Shown in pieces: positions 47,349-56,288 of a stretch of 64,000 nt of DNA. This DNA comes from Clostridium punense. GTDB lineage: Bacteria; Bacillota; Clostridia; Clostridiales; Clostridiaceae. The position numbers and the translations under genes are program-made. The notes below the pieces were generated by a model. That model was not told the DNA's origin, did not search any database, and saw nothing but the letters and a program-made list of their open reading frames with translations. Numbering within the stretch: the first letter of the stretch is position 1; each line of letters starts with the position of its first letter. The stretch lies in contig NZ_JAGGLL010000001.1 in assembly GCF_017874425.1 (NCBI RefSeq), positions 215,419-279,418 of the forward strand. The letters are read 5' to 3'.

Positions 47349-48470
47349 CTAAAAGTTAAACTTCCTTTTTCTCATCCCTACATTTAAAACCAGTGCTAAA
47401 CACATAAAAGCTGTTAACATAGAACTACGCCCATAACTCATAAAGGGCAGTGTAATTCCCGTTATAGGCATTATTCCTATGGTCATGCCTATATTTTGCA
47501 GTACAGAAAATAATATTGTAGATATTATCCCTACTGAAATAACTGAGCCAAATATATCCTTTGCATTTTGGGCTATTCTGACAAGCCTATATATAAGAAT
47601 TCCATACAAAAGTAATAATACCACTGCACCAATTAACCCCCACTCTTCACATACAACTGCAAATATAAAGTCAGTATGATCCTCCGGAATAAACCCTCCT
47701 GATATCTGAGTGCTCTGCATAAATCCTTTTCCTAAGACTCCTCCAGAGCCTATTGCAATTTTAGATTGTTCAAGTTGATAGCCTGCTCCTAAGGGATCCG
47801 CCCCTGGATTTATAAAAGAAGTTAACCTACTTTTCCAATGTGGTTGCATCAAAGGTGAATTCCAAAACATAGCAACAGAAATTATTGTAGCTAAAATAAT
47901 TCCTAGTATAGCTTTTAGATTTAGTCCCGATGTAAAATATATTCCTAATACAATAAAAAAACAAACCATGGTCATTCCCATATCTGGTTGGGTAACAATT
48001 AAAAGCATTGGAAAGCCTGCATAAGCAGTTAACTTAAAAAAATTTTTAAAATCATTAATTTTACCTTCCATATCATCGAGTTCTTTCGCCAGCATCATTA
48101 TAATCCCAATCTTGGCAAATTCAGAAGGTTGCATCGTAATAGGTCCAATTTTAATCCATGATGAAGCGCCATTAACAGTTACTTGAAACATAGGCAGACA
48201 ATTTAATATAAGTAGAAAAACACCAAACATATAAATTACAACAGCATAATCCTTAACAATAGAGTAATCCGGTATCAAAACTAAATAACCTAAAATTAAT
48301 CCTACAACTAACCCTATAAGTTGAGATTTTAGGTAATAATTACCATATCTTAAATGAGTTGCACTATGTACATTAATTGTACTAAATGCTACCAACAATA
48401 TTATTAATATTATAACAACAAAATCTAATTCTCTTAAAAGTTTTCTTCCAATTTTAAGCTTTTTTAACAT
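47349..48470 (-). CDS. rodA: SEDS peptidoglycan polymerase, RodA type
   Basis: 373 residues, about ten membrane segments. Blocks PITMQPSEFAKIGIIMMLA, the GADPLGAGYQLEQSKIAIGSGG loop and the C-terminal PITGITLPFMSYGRSSML are SEDS hallmarks; PEDHTDFIFAVVCEE is characteristic of RodA/FtsW/SpoVE. It polymerises glycan strands together with a class B PBP. Assignment as RodA rather than FtsW/SpoVE is by overall resemblance and lack of cell-division neighbours. Confidence 0.88.
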   Translation of the reverse strand: MLKKLKIGRKLLRELDFVVIILIILLVAFSTINVHSATHLRYGNYYLKSQLIGLVVGLILGYLVLIPDYSIVKDYAVVIYMFGVFLLILNCLPMFQVTVNGASSWIKIGPITMQPSEFAKIGIIMMLAKELDDMEGKINDFKNFFKLTAYAGFPMLLIVTQPDMGMTMVCFFIVLGIYFTSGLNLKAILGIILATIISVAMFWNSPLMQPHWKSRLTSFINPGADPLGAGYQLEQSKIAIGSGGVLGKGFMQSTQISGGFIPEDHTDFIFAVVCEEWGLIGAVVLLLLYGILIYRLVRIAQNAKDIFGSVISVGIISTILFSVLQNIGMTIGIMPITGITLPFMSYGRSSMLTAFMCLALVLNVGMRKRKFNF

Positions 48471-48672
48471 CTTATCTCCCCCATTATATTACAAATTATA
48501 ACATATAAACTAAATAAAGGGGGATGATTAAGTATTTGTTATCTATTTATTTACATTCAATGACATCAAAGTAAATAAATAAACTGAAGCAGGTAGGTCG
48601 AACTTAGCAAAATTTTTCTGATTTTTAAATTAATAATGCTGATTTAAGAGGTTAATTATAAGATATGGTATA

Positions 48673-48722
48673 ATAAAAAAATCACTCCTTCAGTTGTTTT
48701 CATGCAACCTTTAGAGTGATTT
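48673..48722 (-). terminator. Terminator of yebC
   Basis: AAATCACTC and GAGTGATTT form the outer stem, with an inner GTTG/CAAC helix, and seven U follow on the minus strand. Confidence 0.85.
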
Positions 48723-48736
48723 TACTTATTTTCTTA

Positions 48737-49477
48737 TTAACCTTCAAACTCCTCTGGGAACTCTGCATTGTGCCAAACATCTTGCACATCATCATCATCC
48801 TCAAGGGCATCAAGCATCTTTTGGAACTTAACTGACGTTTCCATATCTAGTGCAGTAGTTGTATCTGCTACTAACTTAACTTCAGCTTCTAAGAACTCTA
48901 TTCCGTTACTTTCAAGATTCTCTCTAACTGTGCCGAAATCTTCTGAAGTTGTTGTTACAACATAAACTTCTTCCTCAGCGGAGAAATCCTCTGCACCAGC
49001 ATCAAGAGCCATCATCATTAATTCATCTTCATCGATGCTATCAGTTTTTTCTATGATTATTTCGCCTTTCTTTTGGAACATAAATCCTACACAGCCACTT
49101 GAACCCATATTTCCGCCATGCTTAGAAAATGCATATCTTACGTTTCCAGCAGTTCTATTTTTGTTGTCAGTTAATGCTTCTACTATAACTGCAACTCCAT
49201 TTGGGCCATAACCTTCATATGTAATTTCTTCGTAAGTTACACCTTCAAGTTCCCCTGCTGCCTTTTTAATTGCTCTAGTAATTGTATCTTGAGGCATGTT
49301 TGAAGCCTTAGCTTTAGCAATAACGTCTCTTAATTTGTTATTAGTTTCTGGATTAGAACCACCAGTTTTAGCAGCTACCATTAACTCTTTACCAATTTTC
49401 GTGAAGATCTTTCCTCTTTTTGCATCTACTTTGCTTTTCTTAGCTTGTATATTATGCCACTTTGAATGTCCTGACAT
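48737..49477 (-). CDS. yebC: YebC/PmpR family protein
   Basis: 246 residues beginning [20 protein letters not shown], the invariant start of the family, with [22 protein letters not shown] and the acidic C-terminus. Long annotated as a transcription regulator; recent work on the family links it to translation of difficult (polyproline) stretches. It is monocistronic, with a long dispersed repeat immediately upstream. Confidence 0.95.
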   Translation of the reverse strand: MSGHSKWHNIQAKKSKVDAKRGKIFTKIGKELMVAAKTGGSNPETNNKLRDVIAKAKASNMPQDTITRAIKKAAGELEGVTYEEITYEGYGPNGVAVIVEALTDNKNRTAGNVRYAFSKHGGNMGSSGCVGFMFQKKGEIIIEKTDSIDEDELMMMALDAGAEDFSAEEEVYVVTTTSEDFGTVRENLESNGIEFLEAEVKLVADTTTALDMETSVKFQKMLDALEDDDDVQDVWHNAEFPEEFEG

Positions 49478-49502
49478 ATTATTTTCCTCCTAACTATATA
49501 TA

Positions 49503-49696
49503 AGACATTTTCAAAAAATAAATAAGTCAGTATGTATGTGTATTTTGAGTTATACTGCGTCAACAGAAGCCTTAGATAGCTCTACTATCTACGAAACCTG
49601 TTTCCTGGTTGCACAAGCTTGCTTGTGAACATAAGCTTGCTTGTGAACTCAAAATATCCTTCACATCTTTGACTTGTTATTTATTTTCAAACGCCT
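49503..49696 (+). repeat. Long dispersed repeat, copy 4 (194 bp, internal duplication)
   Basis: Begins AGACATTTTCAAAAAATAAA and ends TTTTCAAACGCCT. The AAGCTTGCTTGTGAAC segment is present twice in tandem, making it the longest copy. Located between the YigZ and yebC genes. Confidence 0.92.
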
Positions 49697-49764
49697 AAAG
49701 TATCCTCATTATACAAAATAACCTAATTATTATATCATAACTTATCTATTAATTTCAAATCTGG

Positions 49765-50412
49765 TTAATCCACTACATAAAGCCTATTTTCCTGTTTAAA
49801 GAAATATGCTTCATCCCCTTCATTAATAGCTAATTTTCCATTGGTACTTTCAGTTAAAGTATTACTTATTTCTTTAATCTTTGTAGTTTCACAGTACATT
49901 AAAATTTCCACCTTGTCTGTATATAGAGTATCTTCAATATGCCACTGATTAGTGCTGCAAACGTACTGAATTTTTCCTAATAAGTCATAATCTATAGTAA
50001 TTTTAAAAGGAACCCCAAGAACTTTTTCTACCACTCCACTTTCACCAATGGCTAAAGAAGCTCCTTTTGAATACGCCCTAGCAAGACCTCCTGTACCTAA
50101 TAAAATCCCACCAAAGTATCTAGTTACCACCACAACTATGTCCGTTAAATCACTTTTTTTAAGGACCTCAAGTACTGGAATTCCTCCTGTTCCCTGTGGC
50201 TCTCCATCATCACTATATCTTTGAACTCCTTTATTAACACCTATGATATAAGCATAAACATTGTGTCTTGCTTCTTTATGTAGTCCTTTTACCTTGTTTA
50301 TAAACTCCTTAGCTTCCTCTTCATTATGTACTCTTTTAACATGTCCAATAAATACGGACTTTTTCTCCTCAAACTCAGCAGAAGCTTCCTTTTTCACTGT
50401 AAAATAACTCAA
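49765..50412 (-). CDS. YigZ/IMPACT family protein
   Basis: 215 residues. The N-terminal UPF0029 domain has FIGHVKRVHNEEEAKEFI, HNVYAYIIG and YSDDGEPQGTGGIPVLEVL, followed by a C-terminal DUF1949 region. Bacterial YigZ is of uncertain function; the eukaryotic IMPACT relative affects GCN2 signalling. Starts with TTG at 50412, 2 bp after the HEAT-repeat gene, so the two are one operon. Confidence 0.9.
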   Translation of the reverse strand: MSYFTVKKEASAEFEEKKSVFIGHVKRVHNEEEAKEFINKVKGLHKEARHNVYAYIIGVNKGVQRYSDDGEPQGTGGIPVLEVLKKSDLTDIVVVVTRYFGGILLGTGGLARAYSKGASLAIGESGVVEKVLGVPFKITIDYDLLGKIQYVCSTNQWHIEDTLYTDKVEILMYCETTKIKEISNTLTESTNGKLAINEGDEAYFFKQENRLYVVD

Positions 50413-50414
50413 AA

Positions 50415-51095
50415 CTATTCCCCCTCCCCTAAGGTTTCTCCATGTTCTAATGCTGTTAAAAATTCCTCACAAGCCTTTTTAATATAAGGCTTGTCACTGA
50501 TGCTTAAAATTTCTTTAATTCTTTGAACAGCTCTTTTAGATTTAAGCTTTTGAAGGGATTTTATTGCATAGGAAACCACTTGGGAATTTTCATCACTTAA
50601 GGCTCTAATTAATGCAATTTCTCCTTTTTCATGAGCAAGTTTACCTAAGGCAGATACTGATAGTCTTCTTATATTAACATGATTATTTACAGTTCCCTTA
50701 ATTAGAATATCTACACACTCTTCTATTCTTAATTCTCCTATAATCCAAATTGCCGATTCCTTGTTCTTTAAGGTTAAGTCCATAAAGTTTCTTTTTATAA
50801 AATCTTTAAGTTTTTCCCTATTAACCCTATCTAAGCTATTTAAAACATAAACCCTTTCTGACTTATCAGCTTGGGCTAAAGATTTAAATAATTCATCTAT
50901 ACTACTACTTTTAACTAAATATCTATATTTAATTTTTGCATTAATTATATGCTTTTGTATTGTTCCCTTATCTAAGTTTCTAATTTTGCTGATGGCCTCT
51001 AAAGATTTTCCCTCTAAGTGTAGAAAATAGGTTATTTCCTCTTCACTATAGTTTTCTATAAAGTCCCAATTATATTTTACTAATCCACTGCTCAA
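50415..51095 (-). CDS. HEAT-repeat protein with N-terminal HTH-like region
   Basis: 226 residues. Residues about 15-60 (EEEITYFLHLEGKSLEAISK ... LDKGTIQKHIINAKIKYRY) look like a helix-turn-helix. Residues 120-205 contain three HEAT-like repeats (NHVNIRRLSVSALGKLAHEK, ENSQVVSYAIKSLQKLKSK). It could be a regulator or adaptor that binds a partner through its HEAT surface. No enzyme motif is seen. It is co-transcribed with the YigZ gene. Confidence 0.75.
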   Translation of the reverse strand: MSSGLVKYNWDFIENYSEEEITYFLHLEGKSLEAISKIRNLDKGTIQKHIINAKIKYRYLVKSSSIDELFKSLAQADKSERVYVLNSLDRVNREKLKDFIKRNFMDLTLKNKESAIWIIGELRIEECVDILIKGTVNNHVNIRRLSVSALGKLAHEKGEIALIRALSDENSQVVSYAIKSLQKLKSKRAVQRIKEILSISDKPYIKKACEEFLTALEHGETLGEGE

Positions 51096-51275
51096 AATCT
51101 TACCACCTTAAAATCTTCTATTCTTACTATTAATAAATAAAAATTTAAACCACCTAACAGTATATTTTTAATTTCTAAAGAAAAAACTTATTTGGTCTGG
51201 AAGGCTAAAGTAAATTTGAATTTGTATAATTTGTCTTTATATAAATCAATCTTTATTTACATACTAATTTTACGA

Positions 51276-51500
51276 CTATACATGAATTTTCTCAACGTTT
51301 TTTCTTTCGAAGCCTCCACATTTATTACATTTAAATATATGAACACAACAATTTCCATTATCATCTACAGGATCATCAGCACTATAATCATCAAAATACT
51401 CCTGTTCTCTCCCCTTATTTTCCATAACTCCCTCACAGTGACCACAATTATAAACTGTATTATATAAATCATTGCATAATGGACAAATAATTTCCTCCAT
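51276..51500 (-). CDS. Small zinc-ribbon-like protein
   Basis: 74 residues behind AGGAGGAG at ATG 51500. Cysteine pairs CPLC, CGHC, CC and CNKCGG are spaced as in two zinc knuckles, separated by a very acidic stretch (EYFDDYSADDPVDDNG). The number of Cys pairs and the strong binding site argue for a real gene. I do not recognise a family. Confidence 0.65.
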   Translation of the reverse strand: MEEIICPLCNDLYNTVYNCGHCEGVMENKGREQEYFDDYSADDPVDDNGNCCVHIFKCNKCGGFERKNVEKIHV

Positions 51501-51600
51501 AGTATTCTCCTCCTAAGAACTAAGTATTTTTCTTTATTATTCTAGCCATTATCAGTGCAATATATTATTAAAGAAAAATGTTGTAACAAAACTAATATTT

Positions 51601-51776
51601 AGGCATCTGAAATAAATAACAAGTCCAAGATGTGAAGGATATTTTGTGTTCACAAGCTTGCTTGTGCAGACAAGGAAACAGGTTCCGCAGATAGTGGGGC
51701 TATCTAAGGGTTCTGTTGACGCAGTATAGCACAAAATAGACGAGCAGATTGACTTATTTATTTTTTGAAGATGCCT
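51601..51776 (-). repeat. Long dispersed repeat, copy 5 (176 bp, reverse orientation)
   Basis: Begins AGGCATCTGAAATAAATAAC and ends TTTTTTGAAGATGCCT. The interior matches copies 2 and 7 closely. A minus-strand frame across it is an artefact of the repeat. Confidence 0.93.
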
Positions 51777-51884
51777 TATTAAGTTAACATGAATAAAGCC
51801 ATGAATAAATAGAGAACTAGCATCTCTATTATCCATGGCTGACCTAGTACTTAGGATTTTTACCCATTCTGCAACAATCCTTAA

Positions 51885-53672
51885 CTATTCTATAATATAA
51901 GCTTTACACTTATTATAAACTTCCTCATCACCCTGAACTTTAACTAAAGTTCCTTGTTCCTCATACTCTTCACTTTCCACCTTAGCATTTCTATGAAGAT
52001 ACGCAACTGTTGAAGAATCGCTGTAAGGGATTAAAACCTTAAAGCTTTTTAACTTATATGGAAGAACTTTTGTGCATTCTTCAAGCAAACCATCTAAGTT
52101 TTCTCCACTTTTTGCTGAAATCTCTATGATGTTATGTTTTGAGAACTTATCTCTTAAAACTTTAATTTGCTCTTCTGAAGCCTTATCTACCTTATTTAAA
52201 ACTAATATTGTAGGCTTTTCTCCTGCACCTAATTCCTTTAATACTTCTTCAACCACCTCTACTTGCAGTGCTGCAGTGCTGCTAGATGAATCCACCACAT
52301 GGAGAAGTACATCTGAATACACAACTTCCTCTAGTGTTGATTTAAAGGCTTCAACTAAATCATGAGGGAGCTTTCTTATAAATCCAACAGTGTCAGTTAC
52401 TGTTGCCTCTCTATTATCTGGAAGCACTATACCTCTTGTAGTAATATCTAAAGTTGCAAAAAGCATATCTGCTTCAAAAACTTTCTCCTTTGTTACTGAT
52501 GATTTTTGAGGAGAAAAATCACATAAAGCATTTCTTAAAGTAGATTTACCTGCATTAGTATAACCTACAAGAGAAATTCTTGATACGTTATCTTTATTTC
52601 TTCCTTCTCTTTGAGTAGCTCTTGTGGTTTTTATTTTTTCTAGTTCCCTGTTTAAATCATATATGGTTTCTTTAATGTGTCTTCTATCTGTTTCAAGTTT
52701 TTTCTCTCCAGGTCCTCTTGTACCTATTCCTCCACCGGTTCTTGAAAGCACAGTTCCAAGACCACTTAGCCTACTTAGTCTATATTTTAATTGAGATAAT
52801 TCCACCTGAATTTTCGATTCCTTAGATTTAGCACGTCTTGCAAATATATCTAAAATTAAAGTAGTTCTATCTACCACTTTTACCCCTAAAGCTTGCTCTA
52901 GATTTCTAACTTGTGACCCTGATAATTCTTCATCAAAAATCACTACATTAGCTCTTAAGGCTTGCCTTAACATGGCAATTTCTTCAACCTTTCCACTTCC
53001 AATGTATAAGGCAGGATCAATTTTATTTCTTTTTTGCAGTATGCTGTGTACTGGCTCTACATTACAAGCCTTTGTAAGCTCTTCAAGTTCTTCAAGGCTT
53101 TCTTCATCTTCTACGGCTACAAGGATTGCTCTTTCGCTGTTATCTTCTATAATTTCATTGTCCTTCATTAAGCTTTCAATGTGTTTTACCTTATCTAAAA
53201 AGTTAAAATCTAACACTTTAGATATGCTTAAAGGTCCTATTTCTTCTTCAATTAAAATATTGTCTTTCACATCACAAAAACCCAGATTACAATAGAGAGG
53301 ATTATCCTTAGAAACTCCAATAGCTACAATGCAGTCTAGCTTCAATTTAAGCAATGCTGAAATATCTAAAGCAGATAGCTTTGGATTTCCATTAGGATGA
53401 GTGTGAATTACTCTCACTGCGGATAGTTTTCCTTCTTTTATATTAATTTCAGGCATATCCACTGTGGAGCTATCTCCTATGGCTACACTTACCACTGAGC
53501 CTTTTCTATCTATAGCTACACTTACTTCTCTTTCTAATTCTAAGGTAACTTCCTTTAAAAGGTTTGCTAATTCTTCTGAAAGTATTTCAACTTTTCCAAA
53601 TTTCATGTCATATATGCTGTCTAGTTTGTTTAAAATAAACTTTTTTACACCTTCGGTATTTCCATTTACCAT
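51885..53672 (-). CDS. hflX: GTPase HflX with an N-terminal JAMM-like domain
   Basis: 595 residues. The C-terminal two thirds are HflX: glycine-rich linker GLGTVLSRTGGGIGTRGPGE, G1 GYTNAGKSTL, G3 DTVGFIRKLPHDLVEAF, G4 NKVD. HflX splits stalled ribosomes. The first 180 residues are an extension absent from E. coli HflX. They carry His90-x-His92-(x)7-Ser100-xx-Asp103 (VIHTHPNGNPKLSALD), an exact match to the JAMM metalloprotease motif, with Glu49 as a candidate catalytic residue. The extension may be an isopeptidase-like or inactive zinc domain. Long HflX is, as far as I recall, usual in clostridia. Confidence 0.93.
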   Translation of the reverse strand: MVNGNTEGVKKFILNKLDSIYDMKFGKVEILSEELANLLKEVTLELEREVSVAIDRKGSVVSVAIGDSSTVDMPEINIKEGKLSAVRVIHTHPNGNPKLSALDISALLKLKLDCIVAIGVSKDNPLYCNLGFCDVKDNILIEEEIGPLSISKVLDFNFLDKVKHIESLMKDNEIIEDNSERAILVAVEDEESLEELEELTKACNVEPVHSILQKRNKIDPALYIGSGKVEEIAMLRQALRANVVIFDEELSGSQVRNLEQALGVKVVDRTTLILDIFARRAKSKESKIQVELSQLKYRLSRLSGLGTVLSRTGGGIGTRGPGEKKLETDRRHIKETIYDLNRELEKIKTTRATQREGRNKDNVSRISLVGYTNAGKSTLRNALCDFSPQKSSVTKEKVFEADMLFATLDITTRGIVLPDNREATVTDTVGFIRKLPHDLVEAFKSTLEEVVYSDVLLHVVDSSSSTAALQVEVVEEVLKELGAGEKPTILVLNKVDKASEEQIKVLRDKFSKHNIIEISAKSGENLDGLLEECTKVLPYKLKSFKVLIPYSDSSTVAYLHRNAKVESEEYEEQGTLVKVQGDEEVYNKCKAYIIE

Positions 53673-53838
53673 AACATCATCTCCACCCTGTCTAAAATTA
53701 AGTTATTGTAGAATACTATATGTTGAATCTTATAATAAGTATTTATATTTTTATATTCTTATATACCCTTGACAACTTTCATATTATTTTATACTATAAA
53801 ACCATTATTGTAAATATAGATTAGAGGGCGTGAATCTT

Positions 53839-54363
53839 ATGGAGAATAAAGAAAAAAACATATTGTTTTCTAAGGAACAAATTGATGAGGCGATTGTAAA
53901 AATCGGTGCACAAATCTCTAAAGACTATGCAGATAAAAAGTTATATGTTCTATCCCTTTTAAGAGGAAGCTTTATTTTTACTGCTGATTTAGTTAGAGAA
54001 ATTTCAGTTCCAACTAAAATTGGATTTATGACAACTTCAAGCTACGGTCATGGAGAAGAAAGTTCTGGGGTTTGTAAGGTTGTTAATGATGTGCCAGATA
54101 ATATAGAAGGTTACGATGTTCTAGTTGTTGATGATATTGTAGACAGCGGAATAACTATGGACTTTGTAATGAATCATGTTAAAAGCCTTGGAGCTAATAG
54201 TGTAAAATGTTGTACATTATTAGATAAACCTGAAAGAAGAAAAGTAGAAATCAAACCAGATTATTGCTGTTTTGAAATTCCTGATTTATTTGTAGTAGGT
54301 TATGGACTAAACTATGGCGATTACTACAGAAATATACCATATGTATTCAATTGGGAATCATAA
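53839..54363 (+). CDS. hpt: Hypoxanthine phosphoribosyltransferase
   Basis: 174 residues from ATG 53839; a GTG 9 nt earlier overlaps the GAGGG ribosome binding site. LYVLSLLRGSFIFTADLVRE and the PRPP motif VLVVDDIVDSGITM are diagnostic. It salvages hypoxanthine and guanine. It is monocistronic, divergent from hflX, with its own terminator. Confidence 0.95.
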   Translation: MENKEKNILFSKEQIDEAIVKIGAQISKDYADKKLYVLSLLRGSFIFTADLVREISVPTKIGFMTTSSYGHGEESSGVCKVVNDVPDNIEGYDVLVVDDIVDSGITMDFVMNHVKSLGANSVKCCTLLDKPERRKVEIKPDYCCFEIPDLFVVGYGLNYGDYYRNIPYVFNWES

Positions 54364-54380
54364 AAATTAATTAGTAAATC

Positions 54381-54418
54381 AAAAAAACCACCTAGAAAAA
54401 GTCTATGGTGGTTTTTTT
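54381..54418 (+). terminator. Terminator of hpt
   Basis: A 12-bp stem of A-rich and U-rich strands around CCACC/GGTGG ending in seven T. Confidence 0.92.
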
Positions 54419-54492
54419 GCCACAAAATTAAGTGATAACAACTATATGGAAGTTAATGGCTTTTCTAATTAATAAAGCATCTAATTTCTTAC

Positions 54493-54528
54493 TAAAAAAA
54501 TAAGAGCAACCTATTATAAGTTGCTTCT
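54493..54528 (-). terminator. Terminator of the papain-like gene
   Basis: AGCAAC/GTTGCT stem followed on the minus strand by TTATTTTTTTAG. It lies beyond repeat copy 6. Confidence 0.7.
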
Positions 54529-54545
54529 CTTCCAGTATTAAGCTT

Positions 54546-54613
54546 AGGCAACTTCAAAAATAAATAAATCAGTGTCCTCGTCTACATGGCTTATTATTTA
54601 TTTTCACATGCCT
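54546..54613 (+). repeat. Long dispersed repeat, copy 6 (68-bp deletion derivative)
   Basis: Only the two ends remain, AGGCAACTTCAAAAATAAAT and TTATTTATTTTCACATGCCT, joined without the centre. It shows that the ends define the unit. Confidence 0.85.
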
Positions 54614-54615
54614 TA

Positions 54616-55176
54616 TTAAATAGCTGCTGTGCTATAGCTATAATTTATTCCATCACTGTAATCACGTAAAAGTCCTGTATAAACTACATCTTTGTCTTTC
54701 ATATTATAAAAGTGTGTAGGTTGTACAAGAGCTGATGGAATATTAAAATTCAAGACCCCACTTTTCAGTAATACCTCTGATACAAACTGTGAACAAAAAT
54801 AATGATTTCTTCTTTCTATAGGCACATTAACCAGTACCCCTAATAACCCTATCATATTATAATGAAGATTATGTTTTTTTATTTCAAAGTCTTTTATTAT
54901 ATTACTGATGGTTTCGTATTGTTCATCAGTTACTTCTAGAGAATAAATATAGCATTTAGTGTTTTCGAACTTTTTATAAATACCACCATTTATATCTTCC
55001 TTTATAAAACCACCAATAAAAGGATTATTTACTTTCTTTCTTGCAAAACTATATAATTCCTTTAACTGCGAATCCAAAGCAATAGAAACATGCGAGTATT
55101 TTTCCTTAGAGAAAAGCTTGATTACTTTAGATGGAGCTGTTCCAGTATATGAAAGCATAATATATATTTTTTTCAT
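54616..55176 (-). CDS. Papain-like (permuted NlpC/P60, YiiX-like) hydrolase
   Basis: 186 residues, no signal peptide. YSHVSIALD near residue 28 supplies the His, and YFCSQFVSEVLLKSG near residue 126 supplies the Cys, i.e. the His-before-Cys order of circularly permuted papain-like amidases. The region between is basic and has a hydrophobic stretch (MIGLLGVLVNVP). The likely chemistry is amide or thioester cleavage; the substrate is unknown. It stands alone between hpt and yunB. Confidence 0.7.
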   Translation of the reverse strand: MKKIYIMLSYTGTAPSKVIKLFSKEKYSHVSIALDSQLKELYSFARKKVNNPFIGGFIKEDINGGIYKKFENTKCYIYSLEVTDEQYETISNIIKDFEIKKHNLHYNMIGLLGVLVNVPIERRNHYFCSQFVSEVLLKSGVLNFNIPSALVQPTHFYNMKDKDVVYTGLLRDYSDGINYSYSTAAI

Positions 55177-55388
55177 ATGTGTCCTCCATTAAATTAATAA
55201 ATAATAAATAATTGCAATTTGACTTATTGGTCAAATTAATCTTACCATAAATTTTATAGTTTGTCCCTATAAATCTACTAGAAAAACTTCTATTTAGTTC
55301 CAAATAAGTAATTTCTTTTAATCAACTTAATTTACTTTATATAGGCTTCCTAAGTAAAGCCTTTAACTTTTTAATTTTAATAAAAGCC

Positions 55389-55443
55389 TTAAGGGACCCA
55401 AGGTAGCTTCTATGTATAAACTAAGTCTTAGCTTTGGTTCCCT
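55389..55443 (-). repeat. Short dispersed repeat, copy 4, behind yunB
   Basis: AGGGACCCAA (55392-55401) pairs with TTGGTTCCCT (55434-55443) at 9 of 10 positions. It starts 12 bp after the yunB stop and is followed by TTTTATT, so it probably terminates yunB. Confidence 0.65.
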
Positions 55444-55454
55444 ATAGTATAAGT

Positions 55455-56114
55455 TTACTGTCCTATAAGTTCTTCACCCATCTGATTGTTTTTCAAATCC
55501 ATTTGCAAGGAGGTTTGAGGAACTTTTCCTACTATTATAGTTTCAGCAATGGGGACTTGATTAACTATTTCCACATCACTGCTAGCCATAGGAAGTATAA
55601 CCTTAATTTTAGTTTTTGCTTCCACATATATCTTATGTCTAGTTTGATTTATGCCTGCTGTTTCAAACTTAGAAATATACTTGGTTTCTATATGACCTAT
55701 AGGCTGCATTCTTACAGTTACCTTTGGTCCGTAGTAGGCAAGAATATTATTTTTTGTTAGATATCCCAAGGGAAGCCTAATCCCAATTTCCCCAACTTTC
55801 TTTATCTCTTCTTGTGCACTTAAGGCTACATTTGTAGCAATTTTGTTCATTTTTAGTGTGTCTGTTTTTAGCATTGAGATATTGCCTTCCCCGTCCTTTT
55901 CTACAGTAATTATTTCTCCATAGTTAAAGTTGTTTGAATACTCATTAAAAATAGCCTTATTAATTATTTCTGATGCCTTAGCTTTCATTTCTGCATCACA
56001 GGTTACCATAACAGTTGGCATAATAACAGCATCTAGCGCATATATAGCAGTAAAGCATAGCGACATTAAAAAAAATATTATAATCAGTACTTTAAATTTT
56101 GTTATAGCTTTCAT
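55455..56114 (-). CDS. yunB: Sporulation protein YunB
   Basis: 219 residues: one N-terminal membrane helix (FKVLIIIFFLMSLCFTAIYAL) then an extracytoplasmic domain with MLKTDTLKMNKIATNVALSA, IRLPLGYLTKNNILAYYGP and INQTRHKIYVEAKTKI, all typical of YunB. In Bacillus the gene is sigma-E dependent and needed for efficient sporulation. It is divergent from the PBP gene. Confidence 0.9.
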   Translation of the reverse strand: MKAITKFKVLIIIFFLMSLCFTAIYALDAVIMPTVMVTCDAEMKAKASEIINKAIFNEYSNNFNYGEIITVEKDGEGNISMLKTDTLKMNKIATNVALSAQEEIKKVGEIGIRLPLGYLTKNNILAYYGPKVTVRMQPIGHIETKYISKFETAGINQTRHKIYVEAKTKIKVILPMASSDVEIVNQVPIAETIIVGKVPQTSLQMDLKNNQMGEELIGQ

Positions 56115-56288
56115 AGCTGAACCCCTTTAAAATGTAATATAGTGGAAATGATTATATAAATGTATATTTTTGTATATACTTATATATATGTTCATGTCCA
56201 CTAAGAATAACTTTGTTTTGAAATTTTTAAAATTATGGTATAATACTAGAAATACTAGTAAAAAATGAAATCTTAAGGAGGATACCTT

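Noticed and set aside
51552..51836. 94-codon minus-strand open frame with MDNRDASSLF start
   Set aside because: It lies almost entirely within long repeat copy 5; similar frames appear by chance in other copies and there is no ribosome binding site.
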